Source: Methylobacterium planeticum
Lineage (GTDB): Bacteria > Pseudomonadota > Alphaproteobacteria > Rhizobiales > Beijerinckiaceae
Assembly: GCF_008806345.1 (NCBI RefSeq)
Contig: NZ_VZZJ01000023.1
Span: 1-64,000, forward strand
Length of the DNA: 64,000 bases
Direction: 5' to 3'
Shown in pieces: positions 41,398 through 49,744 of this stretch (its first letter is position 1; every line of letters begins with the position of its first letter). The translations under genes and the position numbers were made by a program. Under the pieces are notes generated by a model that saw only the letters and a program-made list of their open reading frames with translations, made no database searches and had not been told where the DNA came from.

Positions 41398-42074
41398 GCC
41401 TGCCGACCTTGGAACGGGCAGACCCAGTCCGGACCGACGCTCCGGCCGCTGTACTGGCGGGCCTCCGACGATTCGCCGTGGCGGGCGAGCATCGGGTTGC
41501 GCGTCCCGGCCAGGGCCTCGTCGCGGGTAAGGATCGAATCGCGTAGCTTCTCGTAGCGGCCCTCCGCACGGAGCCGCTCGAACTGCGCGTGCAGGTTGAA
41601 CACCAGCACCGGATGGTCGAAGCGCCGGGCCGGCCGGCTCGCCCCGGGATGCAGGCCGACGATGAAGAAGCCCTCGCCGCCGAAGCTGAGCGAGAAGTGC
41701 GGGTTGTCCGGGTCGTCGTTCACTCGCGGATCGTAGCGCTGGCCGAGGAAGCTGTCCTTGTCGGACAGCGACTGCGCCCGGGCCCAGAGATGGCGCTCGA
41801 AAGCCTCCTCGCTGAGGTCGTCGGGGCCCTCGAACACCACCGCGAAGCTCTGGAACAGGTCCGGCCGCTTGCGGTAGCGCCAGATGAAGGAGAGCAGCGC
41901 CGGGTAGAGCCGGGTGTCGTCCCAGCCCGAGGAGATGTCCCGGGCCACGACGATGCGCATCTGCCCCTTCGACAGGGCCGATTTCGCGCCGACACAGGGG
42001 AATGGGGGGTTGCGGATGAAATCCTTGAACTTGCGGGCGAGCGGATGCTCGCTGTCGTTCCTCGGAATGAGCAT
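41394..42074 (-). CDS. GntA-like heme-dependent N-hydroxylase family protein (YqcI/YcgG)
   Basis: A 226-residue protein with the YqcI/YcgG pattern: NPPFPCVGAKSALSKGQMRI at the N-terminus, FGGEGFFIVGLHPGASRPAR in the middle and HGESSEARQYSGRSVGPDW near the C-terminus. This family includes GntA, the heme-dependent enzyme that N-hydroxylates a guanidino compound in guanitoxin biosynthesis. The several conserved His residues (HPGASR, LHAQFE, HG) are candidates for heme ligation. There are no other guanitoxin genes here, so the substrate may be a different amino or guanidino compound. It is coupled to the DUF1989 gene and convergent with the gltIJKL operon. Confidence 0.82.
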   Translation of the reverse strand: MLIPRNDSEHPLARKFKDFIRNPPFPCVGAKSALSKGQMRIVVARDISSGWDDTRLYPALLSFIWRYRKRPDLFQSFAVVFEGPDDLSEEAFERHLWARAQSLSDKDSFLGQRYDPRVNDDPDNPHFSLSFGGEGFFIVGLHPGASRPARRFDHPVLVFNLHAQFERLRAEGRYEKLRDSILTRDEALAGTRNPMLARHGESSEARQYSGRSVGPDWVCPFQGRQA

Positions 42075-42641
42075 GGGGCCTCGGGTCTCTCAACGCGGAA
42101 CTGAGTGGTGCGGGGCCGAACGCCGGGCGCGGAACTCTGCCTCGCAGCGAGGCAGCTTGCGCGCCGATCAGGCAGTCAGCGCTGGCAAACCGGGGGGGAT
42201 GGGGCGTAGTTCCGCCGTTGCGGCAATCCGCACGCGGCATCCACAGGCTTCTGAGAATATACCCGCTTTCGGTCCGATCCGGCTCGGAACGATCGGGCTT
42301 CGTGCCTCAGGGGTTAGCCCGGCCGAGGGGTGACGGGGCGGCCCGGTATCCTGGCAGGCTGCGCAGCACGCGGCGCAGATGCGTCCGCAGGTCGGCCTCC
42401 GGCGCGCCCCGGTGCCGCGCCGGCTCGGCCCGTTCGCGCGGGCCGGACAGGCTCGCGCGGCGCGATCGGTCCCCCTGCCGCGACAGGCCGCGGATCAGGA
42501 TATCTCGGATATGGGCGCGCAGGATGGGGCGGTGGTCCGTCATCCCGGCCGCTACGCGGAGGCGCCGCGTTTGGGTTCAACGGCCGTGCTTGCCCGCGTC
42601 GGATCGGCGCCAGGCGTACGCTCCCGGACGATCGCGCAGGC
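42075..42641. other. 567-nt interval, largely without supported genes
   Basis: The part next to 42075 is the upstream region of the GntA-like operon. The rest has overlapping frames on both strands. The most gene-like is a 78-codon minus-strand frame at 42307-42543, listed separately. No RNA gene, repeat or clear promoter pair was seen. Confidence 0.45.
42307..42543 (-). CDS. Possible small basic hypothetical protein
   Basis: A 78-residue frame beginning MTDHRPILRAHIRDILIRGL, with a strongly basic, Arg-rich composition. It has no recognisable domain. Two competing frames cover the same DNA, and only a weak purine stretch (CCGGG) precedes the ATG. I list it because its N-terminus looks protein-like, but it may not be expressed. 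Confidence 0.22.
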   Translation of the reverse strand: MTDHRPILRAHIRDILIRGLSRQGDRSRRASLSGPRERAEPARHRGAPEADLRTHLRRVLRSLPGYRAAPSPLGRANP

Positions 42642-43550
42642 TCAGTTGCCGGCGGTCCGGAAGGTGTCGCAGGACTTCGTCTGGCCGCTCTTGTAACCGT
42701 TCATGAACCAGCGCATCCGCTGCTCCGAGGAGCCGTGCGTGAACGAGTCCGGCACGGCGTAGCCCTGGCTCTGCTTCTGCAGCTTGTCGTCGCCGATGGC
42801 GCTCGCCGCCTGAAGGGCTTCCTCGATGTCGCCCTGCTCGAGGGCGTTCCAGCGGTCGTTCGAGTTCTTGGCCCAGACGCCCGCGAGGCAATCGGCCATC
42901 AGCTCGACCCGGACCGAGAGGCGGTTCGACTCGACCTTACCGGAGGCCTGCTGGCGGGACTGCACCTTGCCGAGGATACCGAGCACGTCCTGCACGTGAT
43001 GGCCGACCTCGTGGGCGATGACGTAGGCGTAGGCGAAGTCGCCCTTCACGTTGAAGCGCTGGCTCATCTCCTTGAAGAAGCCGGTGTCGAGGTAGACCTT
43101 CTTGTCGAGGGGACAATAGAACGGGCCCATCGCGGCCTGGGCCGAGCCGCACCCGCTGCGGGTGCCGCCGGTGTAGAGCACCATGGCGGTCGGGGTGTAC
43201 TGCTTGCCGGTCTGGTTCGGCAGCACGGTGCTCCAGACGTCCTCGGTGTTGCCGAGGATCTTGGCGGCGAACTGGCCGCTCTGGTCGGTCGGGGGCGTGC
43301 GGCGGCGCTGCTGGGTGCCCGGGTCGGCCTGCTCCTCGCGCTGGCGCCCGCCGCCGGTCATCTGCTCGGCCCCGCCGATCAGGATCGCGGGGTTGATGCC
43401 CGTGACCCAGCCGATGATGCACAGGATCACGATGGTGCCGATGCCGAGGCCGCCGGCCCCGCCGCCCGGGAACCCGAAGCCGCCGCCACCGCCGCCATCG
43501 CCGCGCCGGTCCTCGACGTTCTCAGAACTGCGAAAATCTTCCCAGCGCAT
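42642..43550 (-). CDS. Neutral zinc metallopeptidase (YpfJ family)
   Basis: A 302-residue membrane-anchored protein. The Gly-rich N-terminus (about residues 18-35) leads into one membrane segment (residues 36-58), and the catalytic region follows. The zinc-binding motif HEVGH is at residues 180-184 within YVIAHEVGHHVQDVLG, and the ELMADCLAGVWA segment supplies the third ligand region. Pairs of cysteines (CGSAQAAMGPFYC and later CDTF) may form disulfides in the periplasm. The family is widespread; its substrate is not known. The length and start are typical (MRWEDFRSSENVEDRRG). Confidence 0.93.
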   Translation of the reverse strand: MRWEDFRSSENVEDRRGDGGGGGGFGFPGGGAGGLGIGTIVILCIIGWVTGINPAILIGGAEQMTGGGRQREEQADPGTQQRRRTPPTDQSGQFAAKILGNTEDVWSTVLPNQTGKQYTPTAMVLYTGGTRSGCGSAQAAMGPFYCPLDKKVYLDTGFFKEMSQRFNVKGDFAYAYVIAHEVGHHVQDVLGILGKVQSRQQASGKVESNRLSVRVELMADCLAGVWAKNSNDRWNALEQGDIEEALQAASAIGDDKLQKQSQGYAVPDSFTHGSSEQRMRWFMNGYKSGQTKSCDTFRTAGN

Positions 43551-43645
43551 GATACCGCCACCACTCGTTCAACGCCGTCGCCGCCAGCCTGATCAATGAT
43601 GCCGGCTGAGAAACGGTTCCGCTTGGCGCCTGCGCCTAGACCGAT

Positions 43646-44512
43646 TCAGGCCCGTCCGTCCAGGGCCGCGCGCAGCAGCCGGAAGTCCCGCCAGGCCAGC
43701 CGCTTCTGCACGGGCTGGCGCAGCAGGTAGGCCGGGTGCAGGGTCGCGAGGATCCGGATCTCGCGGGTCCCGAGCGTGTAGGGATAGAACCGCCCCCGCG
43801 CCTTGAGGATGCCGTCCTTGGTGCCGGTGAGCGCCTGGGTCGCCGGGCTGCCGAGGCAGACGATCAGGTCGGGGTCGGCGAGCTCGATCTGGCGCTCGAC
43901 GAAGGGCTTGCAGATCGAGACCTCCTGCGGGGTCGGGTTGCGGTTCCCCGGCGGGCGCCAGGGGACGATGTTGGCGACGTAGGCGCTCGAGCGATCGAGG
44001 CCGATCGCCTTCATCATCCGGTCGAGGAGCTGGCCGGAGCGGCCCATGAAGGGCTTGCCGATGCGGTCCTCGTCGGCGCCCGGGGCCTCGCCCACGAACA
44101 TCAGGCGCGAGGCCGGGTTGCCGTCGGCGAAGACGAGGTTCTTGGCCGTGAACTTCAGCGGGCAGCCGTCGAAGCCGGCGAGCAGCGCCTCGAGCTCCTC
44201 GAGGCTGCGGGTCTCCTTGGCCTGCGCGCGCGCGTCGACCGCCGCCTCGTCGGGCTTGGCCGCGGCCGAGCGGCCGTAGGTCTGGGCCGGGGGCGCCTTC
44301 GGGGCGTCGCGGGGCGGCAATTCGCGGCGCTGCGGCGCCTCCTCGGGGCCGGCCGGGCGCGCGGCGCGCGCGGGCGCCCGGCCCAGGGGCGGCGCCTCCG
44401 CCTCGCCGAAGCGGTCATGCGGGTGTTCGTCGAGGGCGGCGTCGACGCCGGCCTCCACGTGGAAGTCGAGATACGAGATCAGGTCCCGCTCACCGTCGGC
44501 ATGCGAAGTCAT
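43646..44512 (-). CDS. Uracil-DNA glycosylase, family 4 type
   Basis: A 288-residue protein. The C-terminal 190 residues form the glycosylase (GEAPGADEDRIGKPFMGRSG, VANIVPWRPPGNRNPTPQEV, and the LHPAYLLRQP motif), which removes uracil from DNA. The N-terminal 90 residues are Ala/Pro-rich and probably flexible. Family 4 enzymes carry a [4Fe-4S] cluster with four cysteines; here only three are visible (GCPLKF, SICKPF, LIVCLG), the first ligand position being Phe. I chose the ATG at 44512 (MTSHADGERDLISYLDFHVE) over a longer frame. Confidence 0.88.
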   Translation of the reverse strand: MTSHADGERDLISYLDFHVEAGVDAALDEHPHDRFGEAEAPPLGRAPARAARPAGPEEAPQRRELPPRDAPKAPPAQTYGRSAAAKPDEAAVDARAQAKETRSLEELEALLAGFDGCPLKFTAKNLVFADGNPASRLMFVGEAPGADEDRIGKPFMGRSGQLLDRMMKAIGLDRSSAYVANIVPWRPPGNRNPTPQEVSICKPFVERQIELADPDLIVCLGSPATQALTGTKDGILKARGRFYPYTLGTREIRILATLHPAYLLRQPVQKRLAWRDFRLLRAALDGRA

Positions 44513-44706
44513 GAACGGAAATGTGGGGTTCCGGATGCCTGTGGACAACGGATGCGGGCCCAATCCGGGCCGGGCGCGGCGACACGGCGCGCCTGTCCAT
44601 TGCCGCTTGCGTTCCTACCTTGGAACGGGTTGAGAAAGACCCGGGGTAAAGACGGTCGGCCACGGTCGCGCGCAGGTCCGCGCGGGTGGCGGGAGGAGGA
44701 AACAGG

Positions 44707-46380
44707 ATGGCGCTTCCGGAACGCGAGGGCATGGATTTCGACGTGGTCATCGTGGGCGCCGGGCCCGCGGGCCTCGCCGCCGCCATCCGCCTGAAGCAGC
44801 TCTCCGCGGAGATCGGCGCCGAGATCAGCGTCGTCGTGGTCGAGAAGGGCTCCGAGGTCGGGGCCCACATCCTGTCGGGCGCCGTCGTCGATCCGGGCGG
44901 CCTCGACGCCCTGGTGCCGGACTGGCGCGACGACCCGGACCGGCCGCTCAAGACCGCGGTCGAGCGCGACGAGTTCATGTTCCTGACCAGGAACAGCGGC
45001 GTCGGCCTGCCGAACCTGTTCTTTCCCAAGCTGATGTCGAACCACGGCAACTTCGTCGGCTCGCTCTCGAACGTGGCGAAGTTCCTCGGCCGCAAGGCGG
45101 AGGAGGCCGGCGTCGAGATCTATCCGGGCTTCCCCGCCTCCGAGGTGCTCTACGACGACCGGGGCGCGGTGACCGGCATCGCCACGGGCGATCTCGGGGT
45201 CGGAAGGTCAGGCGAGCCGCGCGACGACTATACCCGCGGCATGGAGCTGCGCGGCAAGTACACGATCTTCGGCGAGGGGGCGCGGGGCTCGCTCACCAAG
45301 ACCCTGATCGACCGGTTCCGGCTCAACGCGGACCGGGACCACCAGAAGTACGGGCTCGGCGTCAAGGAGCTGTGGCAGCTGACCCCCGGGACGTTCCGGC
45401 CCGGCCTCGTGCAGCACACGATGGGCTGGCCGCTGCCGAACAGGGCCGGGGGCGGCTCCTGGCTCTACCATTTCGACGACCACCTGCTCTCGGTCGGCTT
45501 CGTCACGCATCTGAACTACGAGAACCCGACCCTGTCGCCGTTCGAGGAGTTCCAGCGCTTCAAGACGCACCCGATGATCCGCGACGTGTTCGCGGGCGCC
45601 AAGCGCATCGGCTACGGCGCGCGCGCCATCATGGAGGGCGGCTGGCAATCGGTGCCGAAGCTCGTCTTCCCGGGCGGCTGCCTCGTCGGCGATTCCGCCG
45701 GCTTCGTGAACGTGCCCCGCATCAAGGGATCGCACAACGCGGTGCTGTCGGGGATGCAGGCGGCCGAGGCGATCGCGGCGGCGCTCAAGGCCGGGCGCCA
45801 GGGCGACGAGCTGACGGAGTACGAGAACGGCTGGCGCAGCAGCCCGATCGGCCAGGACCTCAAGGCGGTGCGCAACGTCAAGCCGCTCTGGTCGCGCTAC
45901 GGCACCCTCGTCGGCGTCGGCCTCGGCGGCGTCGACATGTGGGCGAACACGCTTCTCAACACCTCGCTCTTCGGCACGCTCAAGCACGGCAAGCCCGACC
46001 ACGCCACGCTGAAGCCCCTGAAGGAGGTGACGCCGATCGTCTACCCGAAGCCGGACGGCAAGCTGACCTTCGACCGGCTCTCCTCGGTCTATCTCTCGAA
46101 CACCAACCACGAGGAGGACCAGCCGGCCCACCTCAAGGTGCGGGACATGGGTCTGCAGAAGACCTCCGAGCACGACGTCTTCGGCGGGCCGTCCGCCCGC
46201 TACTGCCCGGCCGGCGTCTACGAATGGGTGGAGGATGCGAGCGCCGGCGACGGCGTGCGCTATCAGATCAACGCGCAGAACTGCGTCCACTGCAAGACCT
46301 GCGACATCAAGGATCCGAACCAGAACATCAACTGGGAGACCCCCGAGGGGCCGGGCGGACCGAACTATCCGAACATGTGA
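44707..46380 (+). CDS. Electron-transfer flavoprotein-ubiquinone oxidoreductase
   Basis: A 557-residue FAD and [4Fe-4S] protein. The N-terminal dinucleotide fold is DVVIVGAGPAGLAAAIRLKQ, the middle has the GEGARGSLTKTLIDRFRL segment and the C-terminal cluster motif is CVHCKTCDIKDPNQNINW. Length and architecture match ETF-QO. It passes electrons from reduced ETF to ubiquinone on the inner face of the cytoplasmic membrane, during fatty-acid or methylated-amine oxidation. The ATG at 44707 is preceded by an ideal AGGAGG. It is monocistronic as seen. Confidence 0.95.
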   Translation: MALPEREGMDFDVVIVGAGPAGLAAAIRLKQLSAEIGAEISVVVVEKGSEVGAHILSGAVVDPGGLDALVPDWRDDPDRPLKTAVERDEFMFLTRNSGVGLPNLFFPKLMSNHGNFVGSLSNVAKFLGRKAEEAGVEIYPGFPASEVLYDDRGAVTGIATGDLGVGRSGEPRDDYTRGMELRGKYTIFGEGARGSLTKTLIDRFRLNADRDHQKYGLGVKELWQLTPGTFRPGLVQHTMGWPLPNRAGGGSWLYHFDDHLLSVGFVTHLNYENPTLSPFEEFQRFKTHPMIRDVFAGAKRIGYGARAIMEGGWQSVPKLVFPGGCLVGDSAGFVNVPRIKGSHNAVLSGMQAAEAIAAALKAGRQGDELTEYENGWRSSPIGQDLKAVRNVKPLWSRYGTLVGVGLGGVDMWANTLLNTSLFGTLKHGKPDHATLKPLKEVTPIVYPKPDGKLTFDRLSSVYLSNTNHEEDQPAHLKVRDMGLQKTSEHDVFGGPSARYCPAGVYEWVEDASAGDGVRYQINAQNCVHCKTCDIKDPNQNINWETPEGPGGPNYPNM

Positions 46381-46476
46381 TCCGGGCGGTTCCGCCGCGG
46401 AGGGCGGCCCCGCGGACGCCATCGTTTCGCCTTGCGGGCAGGGCGGGATGAGTCCACTGTCCCCGCGAAAATCGGT

Positions 46477-46499
46477 GCCGGCCCACCCTTCGGGCCGGC
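46477..46499 (+). repeat. Inverted repeat in the leader of the TPR protein gene
   Basis: GCCGGCCC and GGGCCGGC form an 8-bp stem with a 7-nt loop, ending 20 nt before the GTG start. It may be a leader hairpin or a remnant terminator. Confidence 0.35.
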
Positions 46500-46519
46500 G
46501 CGCGTAGGAGCCGCGACTG

Positions 46520-48397
46520 GTGCCCATCAACGCAAAAGCTGCCCGCCATACCGTCTCGCTGCTGGCCCTGACCCTCGCCGCGAGCCTGCCGCTCACGGCC
46601 TCCGTGTCCGCCGCGCAGCCCCGCGAATCCGCGCCGATCTCCGAGTACGAGCCCGCCGAATCCCTCGAGGGGAACTTCCTCTCGGCCTACATCGCCGGCG
46701 CCTCGCGCGACACGGCCGCCGCCGCGAGCTTCTACCGCGAGGCGGTGAAGGCGGACCCGCGCAACGCCGAGCTCCTGGAGCGGGCCTTCGTGTCGCTGCT
46801 GGCCGACGGGGCGCTCCCCGACGCCTTCCGGGCGGCCGAGCGGCTCGCGACCCGGGACGGGGCCAACGGCCTGGCGCAGCTCGCCCTCGGGGTGCGCCAG
46901 ATCAAGGCCGGCCAGTGGGCCGCCGCCCGCCAGAACTTCGCCCGCAGCGGCCGGGGCGCCGCCGCCGACCTCACGGCGACGCTCCTGACCGCCTGGGCCT
47001 TCGCGGGCCAGGGCGACGGCAAGCGCGCCCTCGAGACGGTCTCGAAGCTCAAGGGCGAGCGCTACTACAACACCTTCCGGGATTACCATGCGGGCCTGAT
47101 CGCCAGCGTGGTCGGGGACCAGGCCGAGGCCGAGCGCCGCCTCAAGGCCGCCTACGACGCCGACCGCAACACCCTGCGCATCGTCGATGCCTACGCGCGC
47201 TTCGAGGCCCAGGCCGGCCGGACCGACCTCGCGATCCAGGCCTATACGGAGTTCGACAGCCTGCTGCCGCGCCACCCGATCGTGCGCGACGCCCTCGACC
47301 GGCTCCGGGCCGGCAAGCCCCTCAGCCGCCTGATCACCACGGCCCAGGAGGGCGGCGCCGAGGTGCTCTACGGCCTCGGCTCGGCCGGCTCGACGCAGGG
47401 GGACGAGCTTCCGGCGGTGGTGTATCTGCGCCTCGCCCTCTACCTCGCCCCGGAGCACGCGCTGGCGCGGCTCACCCTGGCCGACACCCTCGACCGGATG
47501 AAGCAGCCGGAACGGGCGAACGAGGCCTACACCCAGATCCCCGCGGCCTCGCCCCTCAAGCTCAACGCCGACATCCAGGTCGGCCTCAACCTCGAGCAGA
47601 TGGGCAAGGGCGACGAGGCCCTGACCCATCTCGACGCCGCCATGAAGGCGCATCCGAACGACATCGACGTGATCACGGCACTCGGCAACGTTCAGCGCTC
47701 GCGCAAGAAGTACGAGGAGGCCGCCGCCACCTACTCGCGCGCGATCGAGCTGATCGGCGACCGGCCGGTGCAGAACTACTGGACGACCTTCTACTTCCGC
47801 GGCACCGCCTACGAGCGCGCCAAGCAATGGCCGAAGGCCGAGGCCGATCTGAAGAAGGCCCTGGAGCTCGTCCCAGCGAGCCAGCCCAACGCCCGGGCGC
47901 AGGTGCTGAACTACCTCGCCTATTCGTGGGTCGACCAGAACATCAACATCGACGACGCCTTCAAGATGCTGAAGCAGGCGGTCGACGCCTCGCCGCGCGA
48001 CGGCATGATCATCGACAGCCTCGGCTGGGCCTATTACCGCCTCGGCCGCTGGGACGACGCCACCCGCGAGCTGGAGAAGGCCGTCGAGCTGAAGCCCGGC
48101 GACCCGACCATCAACGACCACCTCGGGGACGCCTACTGGCGCTCGGGCCGCCGCCTCGAGGGCAAGTTCCAGTGGCAGCACGCCAAGGACCTGAACCCTG
48201 AGCCCGACGATCTCGAGAAGATCAACGACAAGCTCAAGAACGGCCTGCCCGAGCTCGACAAGCCGACGGCCACCGCCGAGAACCCGCCGGCCCCGGTCGC
48301 GGCCCCGCACAACCCCGAGAACCCGGAACTCCCGAAGGGCGCCCCCGCCCCGAACGACGCTCCCGGCTCCGCCGACAAGAAGAAGACCGGCGGCTAG
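46520..48397 (+). CDS. Exported TPR-repeat protein
   Basis: A 625-residue protein with a signal peptide (to about residue 33, ending SVSAA) and TPR-like helical repeats over most of its length, for example GNVQRSRKKYEEAAATYSRA, SLGWAYYRLGRWDDATRELE and GDAYWRSGRRLEGKFQWQHA. The last 60 residues are Pro/Ala-rich. Proteins of this length and layout occur widely in Rhizobiales as periplasmic scaffolds; the specific partner is unknown. The start is GTG at 46520. It stands upstream of ispE, but a 457-nt gap with repeats separates the two. Confidence 0.87.
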   Translation: MPINAKAARHTVSLLALTLAASLPLTASVSAAQPRESAPISEYEPAESLEGNFLSAYIAGASRDTAAAASFYREAVKADPRNAELLERAFVSLLADGALPDAFRAAERLATRDGANGLAQLALGVRQIKAGQWAAARQNFARSGRGAAADLTATLLTAWAFAGQGDGKRALETVSKLKGERYYNTFRDYHAGLIASVVGDQAEAERRLKAAYDADRNTLRIVDAYARFEAQAGRTDLAIQAYTEFDSLLPRHPIVRDALDRLRAGKPLSRLITTAQEGGAEVLYGLGSAGSTQGDELPAVVYLRLALYLAPEHALARLTLADTLDRMKQPERANEAYTQIPAASPLKLNADIQVGLNLEQMGKGDEALTHLDAAMKAHPNDIDVITALGNVQRSRKKYEEAAATYSRAIELIGDRPVQNYWTTFYFRGTAYERAKQWPKAEADLKKALELVPASQPNARAQVLNYLAYSWVDQNINIDDAFKMLKQAVDASPRDGMIIDSLGWAYYRLGRWDDATRELEKAVELKPGDPTINDHLGDAYWRSGRRLEGKFQWQHAKDLNPEPDDLEKINDKLKNGLPELDKPTATAENPPAPVAAPHNPENPELPKGAPAPNDAPGSADKKKTGG

Positions 48398-48854
48398 GCT
48401 GCCCTGACGCCGTCGTTCCGCGGCACCGCGCGGCAGGCTCGCCGCCGGGGCGACGCCTGTCGGTTCCCGAGCCGGCGCCGGCCGGCAACGCCCCATTGGT
48501 GCGGCGGATACCAGAACAGCACGGGCGGCGCGACGCGCCCCCTCTCCCGTCCGGGAGAGGGTTGGGGTGAGGGATGCGCGTTGTCCGGATAACGCGCACC
48601 CCTCACCCGGTCCGCTGTCGCGGACTCGACCTCTCCCGGACGGGAGAGGTCGAGCGTCCCGCCGTCGTTCTGACGCGCTGGCCGGCGAGACCGGCAGGAC
48701 CGGGCGGGTGTCAAAACCAACATGGGGGGCGCGTCGGCCGCAAGGCCTGGGGAGCACGCCCGTCATCCGCCCGGTGCCGAGCCGCAGCCCCAACGGTGGA
48801 GGGCCGATCCCGAAGCACTCCCCGGCGGGAGGGGGCCCGTGCTAGACGGCCCCC
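48398..48854. other. 457-nt interval occupied by a palindromic repeat mosaic
   Basis: No gene is supported between the TPR gene and ispE. The central 115 nt (48538-48651) consist of REP-like palindromes listed separately. The flanks have no recognisable promoter pair, although ispE must be transcribed from here or by read-through. Confidence 0.5.
48538..48651. repeat. REP-like palindromic mosaic
   Basis: Three nested palindromes occur. CCTCTCCCGTCCGGGAGAGG (48541-48560) is a perfect hairpin. A longer stem pairs GGGTGAGGG (48565-48573) with CCCTCACCC (48600-48608) and GCGCGTT (48576-48582) with AACGCGC (48591-48597). A third hairpin at 48628-48651 (stem GACCTCTCCCG) is the reverse complement of the first at its core. 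This is the pattern of bacterial interspersed palindromic elements that end up in intergenic DNA. Confidence 0.85.
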
Positions 48855-49730
48855 ATGTCCAGCCTCGTCACCCGCGCGCCCGCCAAGATCAACCTGACGC
48901 TCCACGTCCTCGGGCGGCGGGAGGGGGATGGCTATCATGCGCTGGAGAGCCTCGTGGCCTTCGCGGGCAGCGCCGACCTCCTGGCGCTGACCCCCGGGGA
49001 TGCCCTGGCGCTGACGGTGAGCGGGCCGACCGCAGGGCCGGCCGGGCCGACCGACGACAACCTCGTGCTGCGGGCCGTGCACCACCTCGCCGGGCGGCGC
49101 CGGGGGCTGCGCGCCGGGCGCTTCCACCTGACGAAGCGCCTGCCCGTGGCGGCCGGCATCGGCGGCGGCTCCTCGGACGCCGCGGCGGCGCTGCGGCTCG
49201 TGGCGGAGTTGAACGGCATCGCCCTCGACGATCTCGACGTGATCGGGGCGGCCCGCGCCACCGGCGCCGACGTGCCGGTCTGCCTGGAGCCCCGGGCCCG
49301 GATGATGCGGGGGGCCGGCGAGACCCTCGGGCCCGCGCTCGCCCTGCGGCCGCTGCCGGCGGTGCTGATCAATCCAGGGGTGCCGGTGCCGACCGCCCCG
49401 GTCTTCAAGGCCCTCGGCCTGAGGGTCGGGCAGGCGCTCCCCGGCGCGGCCCACCCGGAGATCGCGGCGGGCCTCGACCCGGAGGGGCTGCTCGCCGCAA
49501 TCGGCCCCGCCCGCAACGACCTCGAGGCGCCGGCCCTCACGGTGGCGCCGATCATCGGCGAGGCCCTGGCGGCGCTCCGGGCGGAGACCGGGTGCCGCCT
49601 CGCCCGGATGTCGGGCTCGGGCGCGACGGTGTTCGGGATCTTCGGCCATCGCAGCGAGGCGGCGGCGGCCGCCCGCACGATCGGGCGCGCGAGGCCGGGT
49701 TGGTGGGTGGTGCCGACGCTGCTGCGCTGA
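48855..49730 (+). CDS. ispE: 4-diphosphocytidyl-2-C-methyl-D-erythritol kinase
   Basis: A 291-residue GHMP kinase. The N-terminal motif RAPAKINLTLHVLGRREGDG and the ATP-binding loop PVAAGIGGGSSDAAAALRLV are diagnostic, and the C-terminal RMSGSGATVFGIF completes the fold. It phosphorylates CDP-methylerythritol in the cytoplasm, a step in the MEP pathway to isopentenyl diphosphate. The gene is convergent with the polyprenyl diphosphate synthase gene, whose product uses the pathway's end product; only 14 nt separate their stops. Confidence 0.95.
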   Translation: MSSLVTRAPAKINLTLHVLGRREGDGYHALESLVAFAGSADLLALTPGDALALTVSGPTAGPAGPTDDNLVLRAVHHLAGRRRGLRAGRFHLTKRLPVAAGIGGGSSDAAAALRLVAELNGIALDDLDVIGAARATGADVPVCLEPRARMMRGAGETLGPALALRPLPAVLINPGVPVPTAPVFKALGLRVGQALPGAAHPEIAAGLDPEGLLAAIGPARNDLEAPALTVAPIIGEALAALRAETGCRLARMSGSGATVFGIFGHRSEAAAAARTIGRARPGWWVVPTLLR

Positions 49731-49744
49731 GCGCTACCGGGCCC

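Noticed and set aside
46328..48793. 821-codon minus-strand frame
   Set aside because: Antisense to the TPR gene and through the REP-like repeats; low-complexity Leu/Gly/Arg content.
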